Assembly (NCBI GenBank): GCA_902805475.1
Contig: CADCSX010000006.1
Location: forward strand, 1,674,001-1,738,000
Origin: Entonaema liquescens
Taxonomy: Eukaryota > Ascomycota > Sordariomycetes > Xylariales > Xylariaceae
Length of the DNA stretch: 64,000 nucleotides
Direction: 5' to 3'
The notes below the pieces were generated by a model that saw only the letters and a program-made list of their open reading frames with translations, ran no database searches and was not told the origin of the DNA. Both the position numbers and the translations under genes were made by a program. Positions 12,201 to 24,470 of this stretch are shown here, one piece after another (positions within the stretch are counted from its first letter, which is position 1; every line of letters begins with the position of its first letter).

Positions 12201-14326
12201 GTTGCAGCTTATCGTCAAGTGGGGAGGCGAACCGACTCATTCGGCACGTTATCAGGCACAAGAGTTGGCACAAAACATGCGTAATGACTATCTCCTACTA
12301 AACCGTGCTATTTTGGACCAAGTCCACGTCTTCAGCAGCTCTGAACGACGAGTTACGGCTAGCGCGCAGATTTGGGCAGCATCATTCATAGAGAAAAATG
12401 AACTCCCAGAAGACTTCATTACGATACGGAAGGATTTGTTGGATGATTCCAATGCGGCCAAGGATGAGATGGATAAAGTCAAGAAGAAGCTAAAAGGCTT
12501 ACTACGGAAGGGCAACGAACGACCATCCCAGTTTGCTTGGCCCGAAGGAATGCCAGAGCCTTCTGAAGTGCAGACACGAGTTGTGCAGCTTATGAACTTC
12601 CATCGTCGCGTAATGCAGCACAACTATAGCAAGCTGCAGACTGGCGCTGTAAACTCTCTCAACGCGATCAATGCCCCAGGTTCAGATAAGACTCATGGCG
12701 AGAGTTCTAGTACATCCGTAGCCTCGTCACTTTCCCAAGCTAATGCTATCAACGGCATTCAAGCTCGTTGGTGCTGTGGTGAGGATGCAGAGTTATTCCG
12801 CGAGCGTTGGGAAAAGCTCTTTGCGGAGTTCTGTGATCACGAAAAGGTGGATCCTAGTAAGATTTCGGAATTGTACGATACTATGAAGTTCGACGCTCTG
12901 CATAACCGCCAATTTCTTGAATGGGTCTTCACTCCTCCGAAGCATATGCTTGAGGAAGAGTTTGGTATTACTATAAACCGCGAGGGTAAGCCCTCGCCAA
13001 AAGAGCCTGAAGAAGGCGGTAAAACGGCAGACGACAAGTCGGACAAGAGTCAAATCCTCGGTTCGTCGCCTGGGGAAAAGGTGGATAAGTCGGATCGGTC
13101 GGAGAGGACCGAGAGATCCGAGAGATCCGAGAAGACCATGAAGCGTATATTCCGAAGGAGATCGTGGATGAAGCACCCTCACGAGGTTGACAGACCTGCG
13201 GAATATTTCCACCTACCTAAAGGTAACAACCAAACAAAAGCAAAGACTGATGAGTGTTTCGAGCCCCTACGGGAGCTTTACCAACTTGCTAAAGTCTTGT
13301 TTGACTTCATCTGCCCGCAAGAATATGGCATTTCAGATAGTGAAAAGGTATGTGCTCATCTCTATTCGTTTTAGGCAGGTCTGTAACTAATTCGGCATTA
13401 TAGCTTGAGATCGGACTCCTAACATCACTCCCCTTGCTCAAGGAGATCGTCCAAGACCTCGAAGAGATGCAGGCTTCAGATGACGCCAAGTCGTTCTTCT
13501 ACTTTACCAAGGAATCGCATATTTACACGTTGCTAAACTGCATCCTCGAAGGTGGTATCGAGACGAAAATCAATCGCAGAACCATCCCCGAACTTGATTA
13601 CCTCTCGCAGATCTGCTTTGAGTTATACGAGTCCGAGACCAAACTCCCGGTAGATGCGTCCCTCGTCGATCAGCCTACTTTCAACTACAGCATCCGCATC
13701 ACGATCAGCCCCGGTTGTCACATTTTCGACCCGCTCGACATCCAACTCGATAGTAAACACTGCATAGGATGTGCACCACGTAGGAGCCTGACACCTCACG
13801 CGGACTGGAAGAAGGTCATCGAGACGCTCAGAGCCAAGTTTCACCAGTAAGTCTTTTTCCCTCACGACGTCATACCGGGACACGATGCGGCCCTCTTCAG
13901 TATCATAATAAGACCAACTGACCCGCCGCAACCAATAGGGTCAAACTACCCAAGACTTTCCTCGCGGTCAACCTCTCGGACGCCTTCACGTTCCAGGAGA
14001 AGGAGCGGCAAAACTCCGAGGCAGATTGCCTCGAGAAGGATGCCGGTGGCAACGAAACAGATACCGAAGGCCTCGAGATGAAAGCGCTCGGCTCCTCGCG
14101 GTCTTCGCCTGCCAAGGTTGATCCGCACGGTGACGACACCGAGGTGTCGAAAGATATCACTGAAGAACAGAAGCAGGTTCTTCCAACTCCCGTTGCAACG
14201 GTTAATAATGCGGCTGCTTTGCCTCCGGCCGCGAATACGGCGGAAACAACGGTGCCTGGATCAGAAAGTACCAAGGACGCAGACACCACCACCACTGTCG
14301 ACCCTGATCCCACTAAGACGGGATGA
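9207..14326 (+). CDS. VIP1: Inositol hexakisphosphate/diphosphoinositol kinase, PPIP5K/Vip1/Asp1
   Basis: Dual-domain enzyme that makes and breaks inositol pyrophosphates (1-IP7/IP8), acting in phosphate, polarity and cytoskeletal signalling. Exons are 9207-10248, 10307-13347, 13404-13846 and 13939-14326, totalling 4914 nt, or 1637 residues. Residues 1 to about 300 are a Ser/Pro-rich, probably disordered extension. The ATP-grasp kinase starts near residue 308 (PWGIIGVCALDSKARSKP), with ENWPICDYLISF, KPFVEKPTSGEDHN, and CGFDLLR...DVNGWSFVKD. The histidine-acid-phosphatase-like domain opens with VIRHADRTPKQK near residue 796 and is interrupted by an acidic low-complexity insert. It continues to KESHIYTLLNCILEGGIETK and LDYLSQICFELYE. 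The tail is Thr/Ala/Glu-rich. Intron 1 ends in an AAGCAG tandem acceptor; I chose the CAG because it gives ILDE-x-VENWP as in the family. Confidence 0.96.
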
Positions 14327-17300
14327 CGGTGTTCTGTCTTCTGCAAGAGCGGCACGGAATCCGGATGAGGAACCGGTGGATTAATAGGAGAGGAATTATG
14401 CTACCGAGACAGCACGTTGATGATACGGTTGCCCCCCCCTTCTCGCCCTTTGCCCGCCTGTGGGCGGTGAGCAAATTCTCATAATGGGACCGGGGGTGGA
14501 ACGACTAAGACAAGCATTACATGCAGCGAGGTCAAGAAAGGAAATGGTCCTGAGATAAGCATCATGACGTGCGTCTGGAGCGGACTTTTTTTTTCCTTCT
14601 CTTTTTTCCCCCGTCGTACTCAAATCCCAGTATGGGAATGTGGTGCATGTATATGTCGCTACCGAACAATTAAATATGACAGGGCGTTATGCACATATAT
14701 ATGGCGTAGATAGGCTCGTAATTTATTAGATGAGGACATGATAAGCGAGCCGAACCCAACCGAATCCACGTGGAGTTGGTTTTTTTATGCCCGTGTGTCA
14801 GCATGACAGATGATTTATTATGTATGTATGTAGGCGTTTGGTAAAGAAACGTTGGAACTAAAATGTAATATGCCTAATGTACGGGAATTACTTAACTCGA
14901 GCACAGATCTTACCAAACTTTAGATTTGTGCACGCATGGCCCCCCGACGCCTCGTATGCCGATGCGAGATGGTTCCTGAAGCGGGTTCTGTTTATTTGGG
15001 GAGGAGCCCCTCTGACCCGTCACTTTTCACGATGATGTAAAGGAGCGTGGGACAAGAAAATCGCCGACAACGTTTTTTTTTCCTTCTTCGTCTTTCCTTG
15101 GCCTTCACCGCCATGCCGGAAAAGGGGGCACGGCACGGAGGAGAAAATTTTTCTTCTCTCTTTTACTACTGTAACTGCTCCTACTTTCTTTTACCCCTTC
15201 TCGGCAGCCGGGCGAGAGAGTCCGAGTCCCTTACATTATTCATCATCTATGCATCATCAAACGTCACCGGCCTCGGTCTTAGGTCTTGGTTCTTGGTAAG
15301 AAGTAATAAGGAAAGTGACAGCTAACTAAACGGAAAGGTCTAGGTTAGCTAACTAGGTTATTAATGGTATTGCAAGTAAGCATGTAAGGTAAGGTGGTAG
15401 ACATCCCGGCATTGAAGAAGCGAGGTTGCAATGTCGAGCCGCGCCTTGTCCCCCCGGTCCCTAAAAGTTACCTATCGTTCGGGGGTTCCAGTCGGAAGTT
15501 TTGAAGTAAGATATGAGAAAAAGGGGGGTCAGAAGGGTTCGAAGAGTCTTCTCTCGTTCGTTCTCCCCTTCTTCTTACCTCGCAGGCGGATGACTGGCAT
15601 GGCTGATCTGATCATCGTCACAACGGGATGCGTAACCGTGACGATCCAGATTGTTTCGTTGTGCGCTGGTGCCGCAACTCACATGTTTAGGTATGATGCG
15701 CGCGGCACTAATATGTATGCACGCACGTTGCGTACGGAGAAAAGCGTCGGTCTGCATCTCCGAGCCTTTTTTGACCTGCCAATTAAGCTAATGCATGTAT
15801 TTCCTCGCGCCTAAGAAATGCCTAGGCAAATACAGGTACATACATCATGGGTATGGTAGTGGTGGTGGAGGCCGGGGGTTTTTGTTTTGTTTTTTCTTAA
15901 GAGGTGGGAAGAGTGATGGGGAGGGAGACACTAAGGAGGATTAAAAATGTGATAGATCATATTATAAACTTCTTCACACGAAATCTGGGCTATCATGAAG
16001 AGCTAGTAGTCCGCCCCGCCAAATTTCAGGAACCGAAAAGTAAAGGGAAGAGGGAGGGGGAGGGGAAAAGGAACACGGAAATATGCCCACGGCCCCCGAA
16101 TAATTGAATATCGTCCGTCGGATAGAAAGTACGATGAAAACGAAATATGAGCCGTCGACATCATGCGGCAGTAGGACGGGCCGCCGCGTCACCTTAAAAT
16201 TGAGGCTGATTCTGAATCTTCCGGCTTGAGTGCTACTCCATAACGTCGTTTTCGAAGCCCCTTCAAACGAGGCTGATAAGCGCCCAATAACGAAGTCAAG
16301 AACTTTGTGTGATCAAAGTTCGGAATGACTAGCCGTCTAGAACTCAGGGGTGTCGAACGCATTGCGTCCATCATCAACTTTCCGGCCGTCTAATTTTACC
16401 GAACCATACTTGACGCTGGGTTGACCCCGACCCTGTCCGCCTGTTTACTTAGTAGCTGCGACTTCGGGCTCTTCCTAGCTCTCTTCCTAGGCCTCCTCCC
16501 GCTTAAAGTCCATGGGCCCATTATTAACACTTCATGCTCAGAAGCCGAAAGCTACCGCATAGCCAGCGGGGCCACAGGCATCGTGAGAAATACTATGTAA
16601 TTAAGCTAACCAAGTTGTCGTGCAAGGTTAATAAGAAGTGGTGGTTAACCGGCGAACTTTGCCCTGTCAACAGCAGCATAATAAAACAACGTTGATTGTG
16701 GGCCGTTCCGATATCAGAAGGTTGGGTATATAACATGGTGTGCCTTGTACATAATGAAAGCACGTCAAGCTTACCACGCCTCCGGCACTCTCACCAATTG
16801 GCCGTCGCTGTCCCCAGAGGTTTTTGTCGACCGGGCTGTGTGACGTGGGATCATTCAATGTGGGGGCAGTAAGTTGGTGAGGGTCATAGAAGGGAAAAGA
16901 GAGACATACATAGTGGGGGAGTAACAGGGAATCTAGGCGCAGCCCTCAATAAGGAACAAAAATAAATACAGGGAAGATGACGGGGAAGAAAAGAGAGTAT
17001 GACAGGCACTTCTGCACTGCACAATGCCATATCAGACAAGGCCTGCAGTTCATTATCATAGCCAGCCAAAAAGGGGCCGTAGGTCGCGTTGCAATTTATT
17101 ATAGAGAGGCTACCAAACGGATACTGAAACGTCTCTTTGAATCTGGATGGCTTGGCAGGGCTAGGCAGGATAAGCTCACACCCTCGATGGTTATTGCGTG
17201 GTAGTCGACGGACCCTAGCGACTTCTCATCAGATTCCGTATTGCATGCCTATCAGGGGATGCTTCATAATGAAGGCACTTATTAGCCTGTGGATTTATAA

Positions 17301-19000
17301 AAAATCATTCGTCTTGAATCTGAAGATCACGTCGGGGAACCCGCTCGCAACCTGGCTCTGGCACTGACCTCACCGATATTCAGGACCGGCCCATTGGAAC
17401 CTCACGATACTCTCCTTGACCGCATAGAGACCGAGGTTTCATGAGCACGAGTGCTGATATTTTCGGCCACCAATGGGATAATTAGGTAATGCAAACGCAG
17501 ACCGGTGGGCAGTTTCAATGATTTCGTTTTAGCATAGCGTACCCCATTGCGTATGTAGATACGTAGTCCTGTTTCCTTCCCGAAGTCTTGTTTGTCCTTT
17601 TTGATATGGGGACCGTTGGCACCAAAACATCTGAAGAAAGCAACGCTCAAGACGTGCATAGGGTCGCAATCTTTGCGCGAGCCACGCAAGACATGTTTGC
17701 TGAAGTCCAATTGCTAGCGTACGTCGGATATAGAAAAAGATCGTATTCAATTTCACCAAGGTCCGGTTGCCGACTCAACTGAACCATGTCTGGATCATCC
17801 ACGATTGGCTACGAGGAACAAGATGAGGGATTGTTTGATGTTGTATTGACAGTCAACCGGTGAACCTGACCCCGAGCTATAGTATATGAATTTGCTTCTG
17901 GGATAGTCAATACGACCGGCGACTTCTCTAGATTCGCTCCCAAACAAGCGCTGTGCGAATCGGTTCTATTAAACGAGCTTAATGTGACCGGTAGTTGGTG
18001 TTATGGTAAATTGGACGACTTCCGTTTTGGGCCATCTGCATCTTGTTGTGACCAACCAGAGGCGACCAACATAGAATTGAGTGATGACTTCCCGCACGCG
18101 ACAAAGATGAATCTTGTACTACAAAACTCCTACGATCACGATTTCGACTTGTCGGGTAGCAATTGGATACTCGAATAATGAAAGTCGAGTCTTGGCTTGG
18201 CAATCTGGAATACGTGGCCTGTTCCTCTAAGTACTATAGTAGCACTTTAACATCATGTACGCAGTCAGGCAGTACGCATCCACTAGCGGGTGGGTGGTAC
18301 ATGGTCGACATTGTGTTCTTATCACAGCCTTATAGTGTAAAATGGTCTTGAGTAGTCGAAGAGGAAGGAAGCCAGCCGATTGGTGTTGATGCTGGCCAAT
18401 ATCTTTTTAGACGGCGAATTATTTACTAGGTATCCTGGTTCTGGTCGGACAGTGGGGCTTGTTTTCCAAACCAGGAGGGACCGAATTGTGTACAACCTTG
18501 GAACTAACGAACCGACAATGTCAAAACCACGTGCGGCATTGGTTTTCCAAGCCTGTGCGGTGCTATGCAGTGGAGCCGAAGGATGATACTAGAAGCTTGC
18601 TTCGAAGGTTTGGATCTGTACCTAAACTGTGGGTTTGGTCTCGCTCGCGGTCGGGGAATTTTGTGATTTGTTCACCAAAATATCCGGGGCATAAAGCGTG
18701 AAACATTCAGACGGGGATGACCTCGCTAGAAATCCTTTTTTTTCATTAAGCGAGACCGGCTTGCGGCCTCACATCCTAAACACGGGTCCCGCTGGCCGCA
18801 GGGACGGCCGCAGGCTATTGCGCATGAAAGCGCGGTCAGCAGACATCAGCAGACGCCAGTTTTAACAGAATAGGGCAAAATAGAAACGTTCGTGGCTAGT
18901 TTAGTTGGCTTACACTTACACTAACCATGTTCAAGGTGCGCCCCAAGCCACAGGTCCATGTGTATATAGGTAGGTATGTACTGAAGTTGGGGCAGGTTCC
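14327..19000. other. Intergenic desert, left half
   Basis: A stretch of 4.7 kb without a supported gene. 14327-14700 is probably the VIP1 3' UTR and terminator region. CT-rich and T-rich tracts appear around 15060-15200. 15840-16100 is purine-rich. An open frame without recognisable homology spans 17867-18178, with fragments on either side, and may be a decayed exon (see findings). No tRNA cloverleaf was found. Confidence 0.5.
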
Positions 19001-20083
19001 AAGATACTTGTCGACGTTAGAAAAGGTAGAGATTACCGACACTTCGGGAAGTGCCAAGATGCTGTATATAGAACGTACTATCATCGTCATCAGTTTTCCC
19101 TTTGAGGCCCGAACGCAACAAGGATGGCCAATACGTATTCAGCTCCGAAGGGAAAACATAGCGTAGCATAATGCAAATCACAATTGGTAGGCTAGACGGG
19201 CTCATATCGGGGGTTTGAGGTAACGTCGCGGGACTCGTAGGGCTCTGTGATGAAGTTCATCTCCACAGGAAAGCGGGTATGCTATGCCTTCAAGGTCCAG
19301 GGTGCCGTACTGCCATTACGGCGGTAGCTAATGAGAAAGCAACGCTACCAGGAGTTGCCTGGCTCTTGGGTCCTGACAATAGCTTGGCCGTGTACATCAT
19401 ATTGGTACATACGTCGCGGTTTAACGTTTCAACCTTCAGGGATTGCGGATCCCTACATAGCATACCAAGGTAAGCCATAGCCTTAATAAGCTAGTTATAA
19501 CTTATACTAGGTAGGGAAGTGGTTTAAAGCAGCTCTGAAGGAATTAAGTCCGTCTAGGCGGAGTGGCCGTGACCGGGCTGTCGGAACAGTTTCCCAGTAG
19601 TCCGCACGGAAGCAGTTCTGTAGTAATTTGAAGCGGCGCTTGAAAATCAAGCTTACTCCATCGTCGTATGGTCATGGATTAGAAGCCCAGATCCCATTAT
19701 TCGTTGTCTGAGTACAATGCTTTAGTAGTTCAACACGTGCCGAAGCTGGCAAGCCATTTGGAACGTTGGAGGCATTCGTGTTCGTAAAAGCTAACCCATA
19801 CAGGTAACTCAAGTTACGAAGCGAGGTTTTCATTTTACCTACACACCTGTCGATGTCGTTATTTTATAGTATATAGTCGAGGGGGGTTGTGAAAGAGATT
19901 AGGTAGATAACAGCTAGTTGCAGTTTGGCCAGTTTAAGTAACAAGTGTCGCAATGATTTGAGGACTGGGCGAGAATAGTAACTATAGAGGCGAGGTATAG
20001 ACTAGAACAGCTCGGCTAAAGACAATGGCGTCAAGTCTTTAATTAGGTTGATTTTGGGCGCAACCAGGCCCCTCTAAAGATTT

Positions 20084-20136
20084 GTTTAATAGATTTAACA
20101 GATTTAATATTTAACAGATTTAATAGATTTAATAGA
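20084..20136. repeat. Degenerate 9-nt tandem repeat
   Basis: About five copies of a TTTAAYAGA unit, one expanded by a TTTAATA insertion. It is AT-rich and intergenic. It looks like a simple slippage-type repeat. Confidence 0.8.
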
Positions 20137-23100
20137 TGTGCAGGCGGCTCAAAATAGAAAGTAGATAGTTGCGGATAATGTCTGGTGCAACTTGTACATA
20201 CGGGTCTATGTACTGGCTGCATCTAGATTAGGTACTGCTTAGTAGGCACAAGTGCAGGCATTAATTAGTATGAGCACTACCTACATGTCCCTACCCTAAG
20301 GTCACTCGAGATCGCTACTTACGTCTACGTACACTACACAGAACGCAATCACGACCTTGTCTACCTAGTAGCACATCGCGTATTGTTGAGTACTTACATT
20401 AAATGTTTAATTACTTATATGCAAGTTCTAACTTACTTTTACCAACGTACATGTATTTACTTACTTCATTCGCTGCATACCTGTAATCTTCAGCCCCGGA
20501 GTTGCGTGTCCTTGGTACCTGAGTGCATGACACCTGGCAGCTCGTCAGCCGCCGCCATACTACCCTCCTTCGTACCTGAATATGCATTGGATATGCACGT
20601 ATTACATGATATAGGTCGATATAGGTCGACAATGGAGCAGGTGTAATATATGTACCTTAGTAAATACGTAAGTCACTTACCTAAGGCGGATATATGTGCG
20701 TATGTGTGTATGTATGTATGTGTGTAGGTATGCATTATGCTCTAAGTGTCTAATGCAGACTTGTACTTATAATCTACATCATAGACTAAGTACCTAGGTA
20801 ACAATTGTAGACTAACTGCATCTATACCGTATACCTACCTAGGTAACCGCGCATTTGACACATACCTAGGTTTAGTACCTGCTGTAGGAAATTTCCGTGG
20901 GAAGAATAGGCGTGCCTACCCTAGATTCGCATTAGGTAGGTTACGTACATGTACGTTTCTACATACCCGACTTGCATGTACCTCCTATCATATCACCCCG
21001 CGCTCCCCGAAGCAGCTAGCGGAATTGCCTTTAATATCCGCGGGTCGTACTATATCAGGTAGCATCATCATCGGCCTTACCATTTGTGCACTTTTGCTAT
21101 GCAGCATGCATCGACCTACAAACTTACCTAGGTGGGTAGTTAGCTATTCTTTCAGCCAAGACGAAACCTCTCGCGATACCACATTACGCAGTCCTATATG
21201 TATGTATGTCTGCTGCTTGTGCATGTGTGTATGAGTACATACGTTCTCTTGTTTTCACATGACCAAACCCGGAAGAAGAGGGTGGGGTCCATTTAATTCG
21301 CAGCTTCTTTTTTTTTTTTTTTCTGTCTTTTCTTTTCTTTTTTTCGCAAAACAAAGCCCGCTGTATGTAAGATTTACATGTATCTATCTCACCGGGTTGT
21401 GTAGGTAGGTGGGTTAGTCAGCTATAAAAAGCCTTTTTTGTCCAATAAGCCGAGGATCTCGTTATCGACTGTGTTACACCACGCATAGAACGTCAAACCA
21501 AACCTTCGGTTTTTTCAAGCCTCGTTGTGACTTCGATCTATTAAATCCCGCCTAATGCTCACCCATTCTAGCCCTGTTTTTATGCGTTCACCAGCGCCAA
21601 CCAACTTACCCATAAGTCCGAAGTGTCACGGAAACAGCATGCCGGGTACGTCACGTACCCTCACAATGGTTCTACGTAGTAGTCAGATCTTGCAACCCAC
21701 GTTTGATGAGACTCCTACATACGACCCCCCCCTAGGTAACACATCGGGATGTTGCTTTAGAGAGCTACCCTAACATGGTCTTGTACCTACGGATACATAG
21801 GTAATTACCTACATCCGCACGTAATATGATCCCCCCGGACCCGTTCGCAGGACGACGTTGGTGGGTATAGAAGAGTATTATAGCCCGAACGATGAAGTGC
21901 CTCCCTAGACCAGCCAATAAATGGGAGCGCCGGTTCAGGAATCAGATATGGAAATCGTCCTTGGCGAACCGTGCCGGTCATTGCGAACCGCGCCATACTT
22001 TGGCAAGCTCCGGCTCACCTCGAGGATGTACACTATCCTCCACCTTGTACACACCAATGGTTCCTGGGCCACACTATTCCATCGCCCTAATGGACCCTGA
22101 CCTTGCCGCTACTACTACTGCTGCTGCTACTAATACTACTACGTCTACGGAGCACCATTCTCTCCGATCGAAAACAGGAAACCGCAAACACGTAACCTTT
22201 GGTCGAGGTTCTATATTGTTTCTAGGCTCAAACGATTATATATGAGCCCTTTTACGCGAGGTACCTTGAAAAAAGGTCATGGTGACCGGTAAGGCCTTTC
22301 TTAGTTACCGATTCGGCAATTGCTGTAGGGTAGGGGGTATGCGGCGAGAGCCGACCGGTGAGGGATAAGACCCAATGTGTTTCCGAGTATGTGCCGTCCG
22401 CTAGCTTCGGGCTGTGACTGGTCTTCAGTGTTTAAAGCGCTCTGCTGGGAATCCTTTTTGTACGCCTTACCTTGTCCAATCCCAGACCTTGAATTTCTGA
22501 GAACTTATATCTCAGGGAGGTATAGAAACGGACAGATGGAAAAGGTACATTGTCATGCTTTAACATCGTACTCAGACCGGTCTTGGTGCTGCAGGCAGTC
22601 AGACCAGAACACCAAGCAGAAACATCCATAAGAAGAAAGCAAGGAACCACCATATGGAGAGAAAATATTAATTGATCGAAATTTCGAATCCGCGCTCCAT
22701 GAGCAAAAGCCGTTGTCGTTCCATGTCGTGTCATGCCCCATGCACATGTCAGTGCTTTTGCCCAGGCCCTTCATTCCCAAACAAGCATAAGGTCTACCCT
22801 TCGCTTTAAATTCCTATTGCTTTGTTTTTTATTTTAATTGTTCTTCCAAACTAGACTAAAAATATTTATTTTTCTCGTCTTCACTCCGTTTTAGGTTCTT
22901 CAATGTAATATATCCCTTAGGTATAGCAGACCACGCATACATACATAAATACATGTATATGAGTATGCCAGGTAGGTACATGCTGGACAGATGAATACGG
23001 TATACATATAGGTACTTACTTCTTACACATTTACATATATGCAATGTACTTCTTACTTTCCTGCGTACATTGTATGTATCTGGTTTTAGCTGGAAAAGGT

Positions 23101-23330
23101 TGTTTTAGTCCCGACCCTCTACAGAAGAAAAAGGGTCAGACGCGGTCACCGTTCAGGCAGTTACGTCTAACCTACCTAAAGCAGACAGAAATGTACGAAT
23201 TACCTATCAAGTACCTCCTTCAGTACCTTCTTCAGTACCTTCCCGAGAGTAAACATGTACCTAGGTACATGTAGTTCAGTGTGTTAGTATTAAGGTTAAT
23301 TGAAGTGACAACCTTGAAAAAGTTGAAGTC

Positions 23331-23349
23331 AAAAAAAAAAAAAAAAAAA
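23331..23349. repeat. Poly-A tract (19 nt)
   Basis: An uninterrupted A run followed by a C run. Homopolymer lengths here are unreliable in most sequencing chemistries. Confidence 0.9.
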
Positions 23350-24110
23350 CACCCCCCAATCGAGCCCTTGTCGCAAAGAGACATCACTCTCTTCTCATAA
23401 AATTCCCACTTCCCCTGTCATCGAAAATTCTCAGAAACGTACCAGTTCCACCCAACTCCTTCATGTCAATCACCTCACCCAAGATCAAGTCCTGTTTCCA
23501 GTATAGTTCCCTAACTACCCGTCCCTCGCTTTGGTAATGTTCCTAGTGCCGAGTTACCTACCTAGGTAGTAGGCATGGACCTGACGGGAACACTGCCGAC
23601 CGTTCGTCATAGGACAGGGTAGAAGATGTCGATAGAGTCGTACGTACATATTATTTGAGCCTCCCTCATGGCTTTCAAGCTTGCAACGACCTCCCGTCAA
23701 GTAATTAGTTACATATCACATTTAACCCCCCCTACCCTTTCCACCTCCACCGCCGATTGTCTTGTTTTCACTCTACTACAAAAGATAACTTCCGCCTCGC
23801 CTAGTCTACATTACTTCTCTATCAGTCCTTGACTACAAACAGGCAACTCATAAACTTCTTCCCGTCACGAACCCACATTTGACAAACAATAAATAACCCA
23901 ACACTTTCTCTGGTTGGACCTCAAGGTCATCTCTGCCTATTCACTCGTAGCCCGTTGAATATTTAAATACTCGAGTCTCTCTTCCATTCCCTCTCGACCT
24001 TACCCTTCTCGACATTCTTGTCCATTCTCACCGTTCACAATTATCAACCTCTACATCCAGCAACATCTATCCCACCACCTCACCTCACCTCTGCATCCGT
24101 ACCCGCACGA

Positions 24111-24172
24111 GTGAGTATCTTATATAACTTAAAAACCCTATTCACCAACTATGCCGCTAATACCACTTTTAG
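24111..24172 (+). other. Predicted 5' leader intron of the small zinc-protein gene
   Basis: A GTGAGT donor at 24111, a GCTAATAC branch-like site near 24156 and a CTTTTAG acceptor ending at 24172 give a 62-nt intron, the normal size here. It lies between a CT/CA-rich leader and the ATG at 24281. No upstream ATG frame runs cleanly across it, so it is taken as untranslated. Confidence 0.5.
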
Positions 24173-24280
24173 GATAAACCAAGCAAACCCACTAGCACAC
24201 CCCAGCTATCCGGCACTCTTATCACCAGCATCCAGAAAAGTCTTCTAGGACATACCCCCTAACCATACCCCTCTTAAAAC

Positions 24281-24445
24281 ATGGCTGTGGGAAACAACTG
24301 CGCGCACTCTTTTAAGATGCTGAAGTCAGACAGCACGCTTGTCCAATGGACCTGTAATTTGTGTCACTCGGGCCCGCACTGGTGGATTTTCGAGTGTAGA
24401 TACTGCAAGATCCACACGTGCCGGGCCTGTGTCCACAATGTCTAA
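24281..24445 (+). CDS. 54-residue cysteine-rich putative zinc-binding protein
   Basis: A short intact frame with a good start context (AAAACATGG) and stop TAA at 24443-24445. The protein has a CAH element (Cys7, His9), then W-T-C25-N-L-C28-H-S-G-P-H-W-W, E-C39-R-Y-C42-K and C47-R-A-C50. Eight ordered ligands (C-H, C-C, C-C, C-C) would suit two zinc ions in a cross-brace fold reminiscent of ZZ or RING-like fingers. This is inference from spacing. The middle (CHSGPHWWIFECRYCK) is rich in aromatic residues and looks conserved. There is no signal peptide or membrane segment. It stands alone in a 12 kb low-gene region, with a long CT-rich leader and a predicted leader intron that argue for real transcription. 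A chance ORF would rarely have this Cys spacing. The function is unknown to me. Confidence 0.62.
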   Translation: MAVGNNCAHSFKMLKSDSTLVQWTCNLCHSGPHWWIFECRYCKIHTCRACVHNV

Positions 24446-24470
24446 GCACGGGGAGTATCCGGACCGTGCT
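24445..24470 (+). other. 3' hairpin just after the small gene
   Basis: AGCACGG at 24445-24451 pairs perfectly with CCGTGCT at 24464-24470 around a 12-nt loop, starting at the last base of the stop codon. It may be chance or a 3' UTR structure. Eukaryotic termination does not need it. Confidence 0.4.

Larger units (their letters stand above)
19001..24110. other. Intergenic desert, right half and CT-rich leader
   Basis: AT-rich sequence dense in TACCTA/TAGGTA words, with exact TACCTAGGTA palindromes at 20791, 20836, 23258 and 23559. A 9-nt degenerate tandem (TTTAAYAGA) lies near 20084-20136, and an A19 run at 23331-23349. From about 23700 the sequence becomes pyrimidine-rich, as in fungal promoters and leaders, leading into the small gene at 24281. 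Frames such as 21892-22245 are simple-repeat driven. Confidence 0.5.

Noticed and set aside
16189..16377. 62-codon ORF on the - strand (YQPRLKGLRKRRYG)
   Set aside because: It is short, with no start context or splice partners and no recognisable family. It could be real, but nothing supports it.
19630..19690. GCTTGAAAATCAAGC resembling a tRNA anticodon arm
   Set aside because: The loop is only five bases with the full stem, and no acceptor stem or T-arm follows.
21892..22245. 117-codon ORF on the + strand
   Set aside because: It contains an Ala/Thr simple repeat and has no domain. It lies within AT-rich, repeat-rich DNA.
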